From positions 186,001 to 250,000 of the forward strand of contig NZ_JBGAFX010000004.1 of NCBI RefSeq assembly GCF_044227025.1: DNA of 64,000 nucleotides, written 5' to 3'. The notes under the pieces are model-generated. The model did not search any database. It saw nothing but the letters and a program-made list of their open reading frames with translations, and was not told where the DNA came from. Positions 41,099-49,601 of this stretch are shown piece after piece. This DNA is from Dokdonella_A sp044227025. Its GTDB lineage: Bacteria; Pseudomonadota; Gammaproteobacteria; Xanthomonadales; Rhodanobacteraceae. How positions within the stretch are numbered: position 1 is the stretch's first letter; each line of letters opens with the position of its first letter. The translations under genes were made by a program, and so were the position numbers.

Positions 41099-43695
41099 AA
41101 CACCACCTCGGCGGCCGGCTCGCGCAGGTTGTAGCGCGAGGCCATAACCGCACCATACGCACCAGCCTGCGCGATCAACAGTACGTCGCCTTCGCGGCAT
41201 TCGGGCAGGCGGCGGTTGTTGCCGAGCACGTCACCGCTTTCGCAGATCGGGCCGACCACCTGCACCATCGTCGAAGCGGGTTCGCCGAGGCGCGTCAGGT
41301 TCACGATCTCGTGCCACGCCTCGTACAGCGCCGGGCGCATGAGCGAGTTCATACCGGCGTCGACGCCGACGTAGTGCACGCTGCCCTTGCGCTTGGTCTG
41401 GGTGACGCGTGCGAGCAGCACGCCGGCCTCTGCGACGAGGTAACGCCCCGGCTCCATCCACAGCGCGAACTGCGGATACGCGCGCTTCACTTCGGCGAGC
41501 GACTCGCCGAGCGCGGCGAGGTCGAGCGCACTCTCGTCAGGGCGCGACGGCACACCGAGTCCGCCGCCGATGTCGAGCGATTCGATCCGGCTGAACCCTT
41601 CGGCGAGACTCGCGAGCTGGCCGTACACCGAACGCCAGTGCGAGGCATCGAGGATGCCCGAGCCGAGGTGCGCGTGCAGGCCGGTGATGCGCGCGCCGCG
41701 CTCGCGTGCGAGCGTGCGGAATGCGTCGAGCTGGTCGAGCGCGAGGCCGAACTTCGAACCGTCGCCGCCGGTGCGCACCTTGTCGTGGTGACCGCGTCCG
41801 CTGCCGAGGTCGATGCGCAGGTGGATCGCGTGATCGGCGAACAGCTCGCCCCAATGCTGCAGTGGATGCAGCGCGTCGAGCGTGACGTGCACGCCAAGCG
41901 CGAGCGCGGCCGCGTACTCCTCGCGCGGCGCGAAGTTCGGCGTGAACAGGATGCGCTCCGCTTCCAGCGTCGGCAGGGTTGTCCGTACGGCTTCGATTTC
42001 GGCCAGCGACACGCATTCGAATGCGAAGCCTTCCTCGTGCAACGCTTTCAGGATCGCCGGGTGCGGATTCGCCTTCAGCGCGTAATGCCAGCGGTCGACC
42101 GCGCCGAGCGCGCGCAGCGCACGCGCCTGCGCGCGCACGACGCCGAGCGAGTAGACGTAGCGCGGCGACGCCGCGCCGGCCAGTTCCAGCAGCGCAGCGC
42201 GTTCGCGCCGCCACCACGATTCGCGTGGCGTCGCCGCGGGTTCGCCGAGCTCGCGCCAGCTCGGCCCGAACACCGCACCGTCCTCGACGCGCAGCGCGTC
42301 GGCACGGATCAGCAGCGCGTGCAGGCGCGGAATGAGGTCGTCGACGAGCGACTCGTCGACGACGAAGGTGAGGTTGAGGTTGTTCGACGACTGCGAAATC
42401 AGGTGTACGTCGAGCGCGCCGAACTCGGCCAGCACGCCGGACAGTCGGTGCAGTTGCGCACGCATGCCGCGTCCGACCAGGGTGATCGCCGCGCACGGCG
42501 CGATCACCTTGACCCGGCAGATCTTCGCGAGGTCGGCGGCGAGCGCGGACAGCACGTCGGAGTTGACGAGGTTCTCGCTCGGGTCCAGCGACACGGTCAC
42601 GTTCGTCTCGGCCGAGCCGATCAGGTCGACCGACAGGCCGTGGCGCTTGAACTCGGCGAACACGTCGGCGAGGAAGCCGACCTGCTGCCACATGCCCACG
42701 GTCTCCATCGACACGAGCGTGACGCCCTTGCGCGCGCTGATCGCCTTCACGCACGGCGCCGCGTCGGCGGCGACCGCGCGGATCTCGGTGCCGGCGAGCT
42801 GCGGGCGGTTGGTGTCCTTGATGACCAGCGGCACGCCGGCGCGGCGCAGCGGACCGAGCGAACGCGGATGCAGCACCTTCGCGCCGGTGGTGGCGATCTC
42901 CTGCGCTTCCTCGTAGTCGAGCCGCGCGAGCAGGCGCGCATCCGGTACCACGCGCGGGTTGGCGCTGAACATGCCGGGTACGTCGGTCCAGATCTCGACG
43001 CATTCTGCCTTGAGCATTGCACCGAAATAGCCGGCCGAGGTGTCCGAACCGCCGCGGCCGAGCAGCACCGTGCCGCCGTCGCCGTCGCGCGCGATGAAGC
43101 CTTGCGTGATGAACACATCGCCGCGTGAAGCGAGCGACGCGGCGAACGCGGCGTCCGGCACCGCCGGCACATTCGCCGAAAGATGGCGCGCCCACGCGCC
43201 CTGGTTCGCCAGCGGCTGCGCGACGAGGTGTTCGCGCGCATCCAGCCAGCGTGTTTCGATGCCTTGCGTGCCGAGGAAGGAGACGCCGAGCGTGCTCGAC
43301 ATCAGTTCGCCGAGCGCGAACACCTCGGCCTGCCACGAGAGGTCGCCGGCGGCGCGACGGCCATCGATGATGAGCTGGTCGAGCCGTGCCAGCCAGCCGT
43401 CGAGCGCATTGCGCGACGGCAACTCCAGCTCGCGCAGCAGCGTGTTGTGCCGCTCGACGATCGCGACCTGCGCTTCGCGGCACGCTCCGCTGTCGGTGCG
43501 CGACTCCGCGATGCGCTTGAGCAGGTCGGTGATGCCCGACAACGCCGACACGACGATCAGCACATTCCGCCCGCGCGCGTGATGCGCGGCGGCGATGCGC
43601 GCGATCGTCTCCCAGCGCGGACGCGTGGACACGCTGGTGCCGCCGAACTTGGCGACGACCCACGGCTTGTGCGCAGCAGACGCGACGGAGCTCAA
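41095..43695 (-). CDS. lysC-lysA: Bifunctional aspartate kinase / diaminopimelate decarboxylase
   Basis: An 866-residue fusion of the first and last enzymes of the lysine pathway. The N-terminal kinase has VVAKFGGTSVS, GRGGSDTSAGYFGAML and two ACT-type regulatory segments (for example LVSMETVGMWQQVGFLADVF). From about residue 490 the PLP-dependent decarboxylase has HYALKANPHPAILKAL (PLP lysine), LDIGGGLGVPSR and PICESGDVLG. This fusion is known from Xanthomonas and Xylella. I use the TTG at 43695 by comparison with the family; a GTG at 43833 extends the frame by 46 codons. It heads an operon ending in murL-murD2. Confidence 0.93.
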   Translation of the reverse strand: MSSVASAAHKPWVVAKFGGTSVSTRPRWETIARIAAAHHARGRNVLIVVSALSGITDLLKRIAESRTDSGACREAQVAIVERHNTLLRELELPSRNALDGWLARLDQLIIDGRRAAGDLSWQAEVFALGELMSSTLGVSFLGTQGIETRWLDAREHLVAQPLANQGAWARHLSANVPAVPDAAFAASLASRGDVFITQGFIARDGDGGTVLLGRGGSDTSAGYFGAMLKAECVEIWTDVPGMFSANPRVVPDARLLARLDYEEAQEIATTGAKVLHPRSLGPLRRAGVPLVIKDTNRPQLAGTEIRAVAADAAPCVKAISARKGVTLVSMETVGMWQQVGFLADVFAEFKRHGLSVDLIGSAETNVTVSLDPSENLVNSDVLSALAADLAKICRVKVIAPCAAITLVGRGMRAQLHRLSGVLAEFGALDVHLISQSSNNLNLTFVVDESLVDDLIPRLHALLIRADALRVEDGAVFGPSWRELGEPAATPRESWWRRERAALLELAGAASPRYVYSLGVVRAQARALRALGAVDRWHYALKANPHPAILKALHEEGFAFECVSLAEIEAVRTTLPTLEAERILFTPNFAPREEYAAALALGVHVTLDALHPLQHWGELFADHAIHLRIDLGSGRGHHDKVRTGGDGSKFGLALDQLDAFRTLARERGARITGLHAHLGSGILDASHWRSVYGQLASLAEGFSRIESLDIGGGLGVPSRPDESALDLAALGESLAEVKRAYPQFALWMEPGRYLVAEAGVLLARVTQTKRKGSVHYVGVDAGMNSLMRPALYEAWHEIVNLTRLGEPASTMVQVVGPICESGDVLGNNRRLPECREGDVLLIAQAGAYGAVMASRYNLREPAAEVVL

Positions 43696-43860
43696 ACGGA
43701 TCCCAGGAGGTCGGAAGTGGCCGGCATTCTTTCGTGCAGCGCAGCAGAACGCAACCAGATGGCGCCGTGCGGGCAATCCGGTGGCAACGATCTGATCGCC
43801 ACGATCGGCGCACTTTTGCGGCAGAATCCACACCCCCTGTCATGGACGAACGCTTGGCTT

Positions 43861-44757
43861 ATGAGCAATGGTCATGTCGCGGCACGCATGCGCCGCTTCG
43901 CGCAGGTGGACGTGTTCACCCAGCGCGCCGGCTACGGCAACCCGGTCGCGGTCGTGTTCGAGGCGGACCTGCTCGACACGGCGACGATGCAGCGCATCGC
44001 CAACTGGACGAACCTGTCGGAGACGGCATTCGTGCTCGCCGCACGCGGCGGACGCGCGGATTTCCGCTTGCGCATCTTCACGCCGCGCCAGGAGCTGCCA
44101 TTCGCCGGGCATCCAACGGTCGGCGCGACCCACGCGGTGCTTGAAGCGCGCCCGCAGCTGGCCGAGCGCCACCGGCTCACGCTCGAATGCGCTGCCGGCC
44201 TGCTGCCGGTGCGCATCGAGCGCAACGGCGGATCGCCACGCATCTTCGTCGAGGCGCCGACCGCGACGTTCGAACCGACCGCCGCGTCGCTGGCGGTCGA
44301 CCTCGTACTCGGCGGTGCGTCGCTGGCGCATGCGGCACCGCGCCTGGTCGATGTTGGCGCACGCTGGCTGGTGGTCGAATATGCGGACGCCGCGGCGGTG
44401 CGCGCGATGCAGCCCGACTTCGAACGCATCACCGCGCTGACCACGCGCGAGCGCGACGTCGTCGGCCTGTGCGTGTTCGCGCGCGAACCCGAGGGCGACG
44501 CGGCGATCGTGGTACGCGCGTTCTGTCCCGCCGACGGCATCCCCGAGGACCCGGTCACCGGCAGCGCCAACGCGGCCATCGCGGCGTTCCTGCGCGACAA
44601 CGGCCGCCTCGCCGCGATCGGCCCGCGCTACCGCGCAAGCCAGGGCCGCGAAGTCGGCCGCAACGGTTTCGTCGATGTCGTCGTCGACGAAGCCGCCGGC
44701 ACGATCGCGATCGGCGGCGATTGCGTGACCTGCATCAACGGCACGATTGCCTTGTAG
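43861..44757 (+). CDS. PhzF family isomerase-like protein
   Basis: A 298-residue member of the PhzF / diaminopimelate-epimerase-fold family. It has FTQRAGYGNPVAVVFEAD, the conserved Glu in NLSETAFVLA, FTPRQELPFAGHPTVGATHA, and PEDPVTGSANAAIAAFL. Most members catalyse unknown isomerisations and are not phenazine enzymes. The stop TAG is the TAG of a GTAG-type REP element that begins at 44754. No clear ribosome site is visible; the gene is divergent from lysC-lysA. Confidence 0.88.
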   Translation: MSNGHVAARMRRFAQVDVFTQRAGYGNPVAVVFEADLLDTATMQRIANWTNLSETAFVLAARGGRADFRLRIFTPRQELPFAGHPTVGATHAVLEARPQLAERHRLTLECAAGLLPVRIERNGGSPRIFVEAPTATFEPTAASLAVDLVLGGASLAHAAPRLVDVGARWLVVEYADAAAVRAMQPDFERITALTTRERDVVGLCVFAREPEGDAAIVVRAFCPADGIPEDPVTGSANAAIAAFLRDNGRLAAIGPRYRASQGREVGRNGFVDVVVDEAAGTIAIGGDCVTCINGTIAL

Positions 44758-44786
44758 GGCGGTACGCGCGAATGCGCGTGCCGCCG
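44754..44786. repeat. GTAG-type REP element fused to the phzF-like stop
   Basis: GTAGGGCGGTACGCG, then a complementary GCGTGCCGCCG, form a hairpin with a small loop. The GTAG foot supplies the TAG stop codon of the preceding gene. The same family forms the pairs at 46322, 49514, 55727 and the tandem array at 56402, and it is matched by the RAYT gene at 55928. Confidence 0.8.
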
Positions 44787-44811
44787 CGCGGTTCGTCGCA
44801 GCGTGCTCTTC

Positions 44812-44882
44812 GTGGGAGCGGCGGAAGCCGCGATGCTGTCGCTCGGCACCGGGAAAGCATCGCGGCTTCCGCCGCTCCCACA
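44812..44882. repeat. GTGG-type REP pair (inverted)
   Basis: GTGGGAGCGGCGGAAGCCGC and its inverted partner, ending GCCGCTCCCAC, are separated by a short spacer. This is the cleanest pair of the family, with nearly perfect complementarity over 30 bp. It lies between the phzF-like gene and the permease and may form a strong mRNA hairpin. Confidence 0.82.
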
Positions 44883-44963
44883 GAAGTACAATATCCCGAA
44901 CCGCGCGACGATCGCGCGCGACTGGGGCATGATCGCGGTCCTGTGATCGGCGAGGCAAACGGC

Positions 44964-46304
44964 ATGAACGACACGGCTCCGGTCGAAGCGGTGGCGCAAC
45001 CCGTCGGCTATGCGAGACGCCTCAACGCATGGGACGCCGCGATGGTCGTCGTCGGCGGCATCATCGGTTCGGGGATCTTCCTCACGCCCGCCTCGATCGC
45101 ACGCCAGACCGGTTCCAGCGGTGAGCAACTGGCCGCCTGGGCGGTCGGCGGGGTCATCGCGCTGATCGGCGCGCTCTGCTACGCCGAACTCGGCACGCGC
45201 CGGCCGAACGCGGGCGGCGGCTACGTCAACCTGCGCGATGCATTCGGCCTGGTCGTCGCATTCGTCTACGGCTGGAACCTGCTCGTCGTCAATCACTCGG
45301 GCAGCATCGCCGCGGTCGCGACCGTGTTCGTCGAATACGCGGCGGCCGCGCTCGGCGTCACGCTCGCCGATCCGCGTCCGTACGCGGTCGGCGCGATCGT
45401 GTTCCTCGCCGGCGTCAACTGGTTCGGCATCCGCGCCGGATCGCTCACGCAGAACATCCTCACGGTGCTCAAGCTCGCCGCGATCGCGATCCTGATCACG
45501 GTCGGCCTGTCGGTGCGCGGCGCGCCGCCGCCGGTTGCATCGACCGGCTCGATCAGCCCGTTCGCGTTCGCCGGCGCGCTGATGCCGGTGCTGTTCTCGT
45601 ACGGCGGCTGGTACTACGTCAACGACATCGCCGGCGAAGTGCGCGAGCCGCAACGCACGATCCCGCGCGCGCTGATCTTCGGCATGCTGCTGGTCGCCGC
45701 GTGCTACCTGCTCGCGAACCTCGCCTACCTCTCGGTTCTCGGCCACGACGGCCTCGCGGCGAGCAAGGCACCGGCGGCCGACCTCATGCGCCATGCGTTC
45801 GGCGAACCCGGCGCGCGCGTGATCGCGGCGGGCATCGCGATCTCCACGCTCGGCTTCGTCAACATCTCGATGATCGGCGCCGCGCGCGTGTTCCAGGTGA
45901 TGGGTGCGGACGGCGTGTTCTTCCGCTCCGCCGGCCGCCTGCACCCGCGCTGGCGCTCGCCGAACGTGGCGCTGCTGCTGCTCGCGTTCGCCGCCAGCAT
46001 GCTCGCGATGACCGGCACGTTCGACCAGTTGCTCAACTACTCGACCGTCGGCGACTGGCTCGGCATGGCCGCGGTCGTCGCGACGTTGTTCTGGTACCGC
46101 CGCCACCAGCCGCTCGACGCCGCGACGTTCCGCACGCCATGGTTCCCGCTGCTGCCGATCGTGTTCCTCGTCGTCGTCGCCGGCGTCGTCGGCACGACGA
46201 TCTGGCAGCACCCCGGCGACGCCGGGTGGGGCGCCCTGATCACGCTGGCGGGGTTGCCGGTGTATTTCATCTGGCGCTACGCCTTGGGAAGGGTGAATGG
46301 ATGA
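44964..46304 (+). CDS. APC-family amino acid permease
   Basis: A 446-residue inner-membrane transporter with 12 hydrophobic helices. It begins with the APC signature AMVVVGGIIGSGIFLTPASI. GYVNLRDAFGLVVAFVYGW, SYGGWYYVNDIAGEVREPQRT and GFVNISMIGAARVFQVMGAD are further family blocks. The substrate is probably an amino acid or exchange pair, not resolvable from sequence. GAGG lies about 10 nt before the ATG. It is flanked by REP elements on both sides. Confidence 0.9.
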   Translation: MNDTAPVEAVAQPVGYARRLNAWDAAMVVVGGIIGSGIFLTPASIARQTGSSGEQLAAWAVGGVIALIGALCYAELGTRRPNAGGGYVNLRDAFGLVVAFVYGWNLLVVNHSGSIAAVATVFVEYAAAALGVTLADPRPYAVGAIVFLAGVNWFGIRAGSLTQNILTVLKLAAIAILITVGLSVRGAPPPVASTGSISPFAFAGALMPVLFSYGGWYYVNDIAGEVREPQRTIPRALIFGMLLVAACYLLANLAYLSVLGHDGLAASKAPAADLMRHAFGEPGARVIAAGIAISTLGFVNISMIGAARVFQVMGADGVFFRSAGRLHPRWRSPNVALLLLAFAASMLAMTGTFDQLLNYSTVGDWLGMAAVVATLFWYRRHQPLDAATFRTPWFPLLPIVFLVVVAGVVGTTIWQHPGDAGWGALITLAGLPVYFIWRYALGRVNG

Positions 46305-46321
46305 TGTAGCGACTAACGGCC

Positions 46322-46532
46322 CGGCGGCACGCGCGGCGCGCGTACCGCCCTACGACGCCATGCACTCACCCAACCCGTAGGGCGGGTCGAGCGCGAAAGC
46401 GCGAGTTCCGCCGATCCATCCAGGGGAAAGATTACCGGCCCGGCGGCACGCGCGGCGCGCGTACCGTCCTACGACGGCGTGCACCTCACCCAACCCCTAG
46501 GACGGGTCGAGCGCGAAGCGCGAGTCCCGCCG
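46322..46532. repeat. Two tandem GTAG-type REP pairs
   Basis: Two units of about 119 bp follow each other. Each holds an inverted element (GGCGGCACGCGCGGCGCGCG, ending in CTAC) and then a variant direct element GTAGGGCGGGTCGAGCGCG (CTAGGACGGG in the second unit). The variant has a longer stem with GCGC-GAA-GCGC. The rest of this 406-bp gap, up to the iorA start at 46711, shows no gene; the iorA promoter must lie there. Confidence 0.75.
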
Positions 46533-46710
46533 GTCAATCCCAGCTCGCGTTGATGACACGGCATGCGGCCGCCAGCAGGACACCGCTGCATGCGACGGCC
46601 GGCCCGCCACGCGCGCCGGATCGAAGCCGCGTCTCGGCAGCCTGCCGCGCGCATGCGACAATGCGCCGATTGCGCATGCAGCTGCCGCGCGTGCGGCCCG
46701 CGAGGACTCG

Positions 46711-47250
46711 ATGCCCGACAAGACCCCCGCCCCTTCCGTCGACACCGCTGCCGAATCCGGCGCCCGACCCACGCCGAAGGTGCAGGCGTCGATCCCCGTC
46801 ACGGTGAATGGCAAACCGTATTTCCACGTCGGTGATCCGGCGATGCCGCTGCTGTGGTTCCTGCGCGATACGCTGCGCCTGACCGGCAGCAAGTTCGGCT
46901 GCGGCATCGGCGCCTGCGGCGCCTGCACGGTACTGATCGACGGCAAGGCGGCGCGCGCGTGCGTGATGCCGATGAACGGCGTCGCCGAACGCAAGGTCAC
47001 GACGATCGAAGGCCTCGAGGGCGATGCGCTGCACCCGGTGCAGCAGGCGTGGATCGACGAGGACGTCGCGCAGTGCGGTTATTGCCAGGCCGGGCAGATC
47101 ATGGCCGCGGTCGACCTGCTCAAGCGCAAGCCCAGACCGAGCGACGACGACATCGCCGCGATCGGCAACCTGTGCCGCTGCGGCACCTATCCGCGCATCC
47201 GCAAGGCGATCCTGCGCGCGGCGGAATCGATGCAGGGAGACAAGAAGTGA
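46711..47250 (+). CDS. iorA: 2Fe-2S subunit of an isoquinoline-1-oxidoreductase-type molybdoenzyme
   Basis: A 179-residue iron-sulfur subunit. The plant-type [2Fe-2S] ligands lie in KFGCGIGACGACT (Cys64, 69, 72), and the second cluster in QCGYCQAGQI and NLCRCGTYPRI. An extended N-terminus of about 28 residues precedes the ferredoxin fold. It transfers electrons from the molybdenum subunit encoded directly downstream (GTGA overlap). Such pairs oxidise aldehydes or N-heterocycles. Confidence 0.9.
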   Translation: MPDKTPAPSVDTAAESGARPTPKVQASIPVTVNGKPYFHVGDPAMPLLWFLRDTLRLTGSKFGCGIGACGACTVLIDGKAARACVMPMNGVAERKVTTIEGLEGDALHPVQQAWIDEDVAQCGYCQAGQIMAAVDLLKRKPRPSDDDIAAIGNLCRCGTYPRIRKAILRAAESMQGDKK

Positions 47251-49508
47251 GCGCGCCGGTCGATGGCGGGCGGCGCCGCTTCCTCGTCGTTTCGCTGACC
47301 GCGAGCGGCGCGCTGCTGCTCGGCGTGCGCGCGGCGTTCGCCGGACCGACGCCGGGCGTTCCGCCGGAACTCCTCGGCGACGACCTCACCGAACTCGGTC
47401 CATTCGTGCGCATCGAACGCGACAACCGCATCGTGATCGGCGCGCGGGGTTGCGAGATCGGCCAGGGCGTCATCACCTCGCTGCCGATGCTGATCGCCGA
47501 GGAACTCGACGTCGACTGGTCGCAGGTGCGCGTGGTGCAGTTGCCGTACGGCTACATCGACACCGACCAGGGGCCGTCGAACCGCTACGGCGACCAGGGC
47601 GCCGGCGGCAGCACGAGCGTGTCCGACGGCTGGAAGGATCTGCGCCAGGCCGGCGCGAGCGCGCGCTGGCTGTTGCTGCAGGCGGCGGCGAAGGAATGGA
47701 ATCTTCCGGTTGCGCAGTTGCGCAGCGAGGCCGGCGAGGTCATCGCGCCGGACGGACGCAAGCTGACCTACGGCGCGCTCGCGCGCAGCGCCGCGTCGAT
47801 CGCGCTGCCGGACCAGCCGGTCGCGCTGAAGAAGCCCGAACAGTTCCGCATCATCGGCAAGCCGACCAGGGTCGCCGACGCGCGCGAGATCGTCAGCGGG
47901 CGCGCGCGCTACGGCATCGACGCGTACGCCCCCGATGCGCTGGTCGCAGTGATCGTGCGCTGCCCGCACCTCGACGGCACGCTCGACTCGTTCGACGACG
48001 CCGAGACGCGCAAGGTCGCCGGCGTGGTCGACGTGATCGCGTTGCCCGGACCCATGCCCGGCGAGCCGTTCGACGGGCCGCTCGCGAGCGGCGTCGCGGT
48101 GCTCGCCGAACACAGCTGGGGCGCGCTCAAGGGGCGCGAACTGCTCAAGGTGAAATGGAAGGATGGGCCGTGGAGCACGGAGTCGAGCGCCGCGCTCGCC
48201 GCGGCCGCGAAGGCGCTGCTCGACGCCAACACCGATGGCACACCGGTGCGCCACGACGGCGACTTCGCCAAGGCGCGCAAGCAGGCGCGCCAGTTCGTCG
48301 AGGCGCGCTACGAGGTGCCGTTCCTCGCCCATGCGACGATGGAACCGCCCGGTGCGCTGATCGAGATCAGGCAGGACAGCGCGCGCCTGGTGGCGTCGCT
48401 GCAGAGTCCGGGCAGTGCGTCGGAAATGATCGCGCGCATGACCGGCCTCGCGCGCAAGGACATCGAGATCCAGATGACGCGCGCCGGCGGCGGCTTTGGC
48501 CGGCGCCTCGAAAACGATTTCGTCGCCGAGGCGGTCTCGCTCGCCAAGGCGGCGGGCCGCCCGGTCAAGCTGATGTGGACGCGCGAGGACGACCTGCAGC
48601 ACGACTTCTACCGTCCATTCGGCGTGCATGCGCTGAGCGCGACGCTCGATCGCAGGAAGCAGGTCAACGGCTGGACGCATCATTGCGCGGCGACGCCGCG
48701 GCCGTATCGCGAAGGCGGAGGACGCAAGCGGCCGATCAACACCGGCTGCCTCGAAGCCGACGATTTCCCGGCCGGCCTGGTCGCCAATCTCGACAAGACG
48801 TTCTTCAGCGTCCCGTCGGGCATGCCGCGCGGCTGGTGGCGCGCGCCGCTGCACACGTTCCATGCGTTCGCGGTGCAGAGTTTCATCGACGAGGTCGCCA
48901 TCACAAGCAAGCAGGACGCGGTCGCGTTGCGCCTGGCGATGCTCGGCGAGCCGCGCACGATTCCCTATTCGGGGCATGGCGGTCCGACCTTCGACACCGG
49001 CCGCATGGCCAATGTGCTCAAGCTGTGCGCGGCAAAGATCGGCTGGGGCGAGCGCCGCAGCGACGGCCACGGCCTCGGCATCGCCTGCCACTTCACGTTC
49101 GGCGGCTACGCTGCGCACGCGTTCGAGGTCTCGGTCGAGGGGCGCGAGCTGCGCATCCATCGCGCGGTGTGCGTCGTCGATGTCGGTCGCGTGGTGAACC
49201 CTCTCGGCGTCGAGGCGCAGATGATGGGCGGCACCATCGACGGCATCTCGACCGCGCTGCATCTCGCGATCACGGTCAAGGACGGCCAGGTGCAACAGAA
49301 GAACTTCCCCGACTACCCGCTCCTGCGCATGGCGCAGGCGCCAAAGGGCGTCGAAGTGCAGATCGTCGAATCCACGGCCGACCCGGTCGGTGCCGGCGAG
49401 ATGGGCATCCCGAGCGTCGCGCCCGCGCTCGCGAACGCGGTCTACGCCGCGACCACGGTGCGCGTGCGCAAGCTGCCGCTGATGCCGGAATTGATGCGGA
49501 TGCTGTGA
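47247..49508 (+). CDS. iorB: Molybdopterin-binding subunit of an isoquinoline-1-oxidoreductase-type enzyme
   Basis: A 753-residue catalytic subunit of the xanthine-dehydrogenase superfamily. A Tat-type signal (GGRRRFLVVSLTASG) directs export, unlike most xanthine dehydrogenases. Molybdopterin-contact blocks include GCEIGQGVITSLPML, GDQGAGGSTSVSDG, FLAHATMEPPGA, RAGGGFGRRLENDF and GAGEMGIPSVAPALANAV (with the catalytic Glu of GAGE). The GTG start overlaps iorA by GTGA. A third subunit is not encoded nearby, consistent with the IorAB type using a cytochrome acceptor. Confidence 0.9.
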   Translation: MSAPVDGGRRRFLVVSLTASGALLLGVRAAFAGPTPGVPPELLGDDLTELGPFVRIERDNRIVIGARGCEIGQGVITSLPMLIAEELDVDWSQVRVVQLPYGYIDTDQGPSNRYGDQGAGGSTSVSDGWKDLRQAGASARWLLLQAAAKEWNLPVAQLRSEAGEVIAPDGRKLTYGALARSAASIALPDQPVALKKPEQFRIIGKPTRVADAREIVSGRARYGIDAYAPDALVAVIVRCPHLDGTLDSFDDAETRKVAGVVDVIALPGPMPGEPFDGPLASGVAVLAEHSWGALKGRELLKVKWKDGPWSTESSAALAAAAKALLDANTDGTPVRHDGDFAKARKQARQFVEARYEVPFLAHATMEPPGALIEIRQDSARLVASLQSPGSASEMIARMTGLARKDIEIQMTRAGGGFGRRLENDFVAEAVSLAKAAGRPVKLMWTREDDLQHDFYRPFGVHALSATLDRRKQVNGWTHHCAATPRPYREGGGRKRPINTGCLEADDFPAGLVANLDKTFFSVPSGMPRGWWRAPLHTFHAFAVQSFIDEVAITSKQDAVALRLAMLGEPRTIPYSGHGGPTFDTGRMANVLKLCAAKIGWGERRSDGHGLGIACHFTFGGYAAHAFEVSVEGRELRIHRAVCVVDVGRVVNPLGVEAQMMGGTIDGISTALHLAITVKDGQVQQKNFPDYPLLRMAQAPKGVEVQIVESTADPVGAGEMGIPSVAPALANAVYAATTVRVRKLPLMPELMRML

Positions 49509-49513
49509 GGTGG

Positions 49514-49600
49514 CGGCGGCACGCGCTCGCGCGCGTACCGCCCTACATGACGGCGGAGCACCGTAGGGCGGGTCGAGCTGCGCAGCGGCGAGTCCCGCCG
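49514..49600. repeat. GTAG-type REP pair after iorB
   Basis: An inverted element (CGGCGGCACGCGC, ending CCGCCCTAC) and a variant GTAGGGCGGGTCGAGC element with stem GCTGCGCAGC lie between iorB and the UbiA-type gene. The right element reaches the end of that gene, which stops at 49602. Confidence 0.78.
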
Positions 49601-49601
49601 C

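Noticed and set aside
41537..43843. 768-codon minus-strand frame overlapping lysC-lysA in another register
   Set aside because: Extremely Arg-rich translation typical of an out-of-frame read of a GC-rich gene; the fusion enzyme explains the region.
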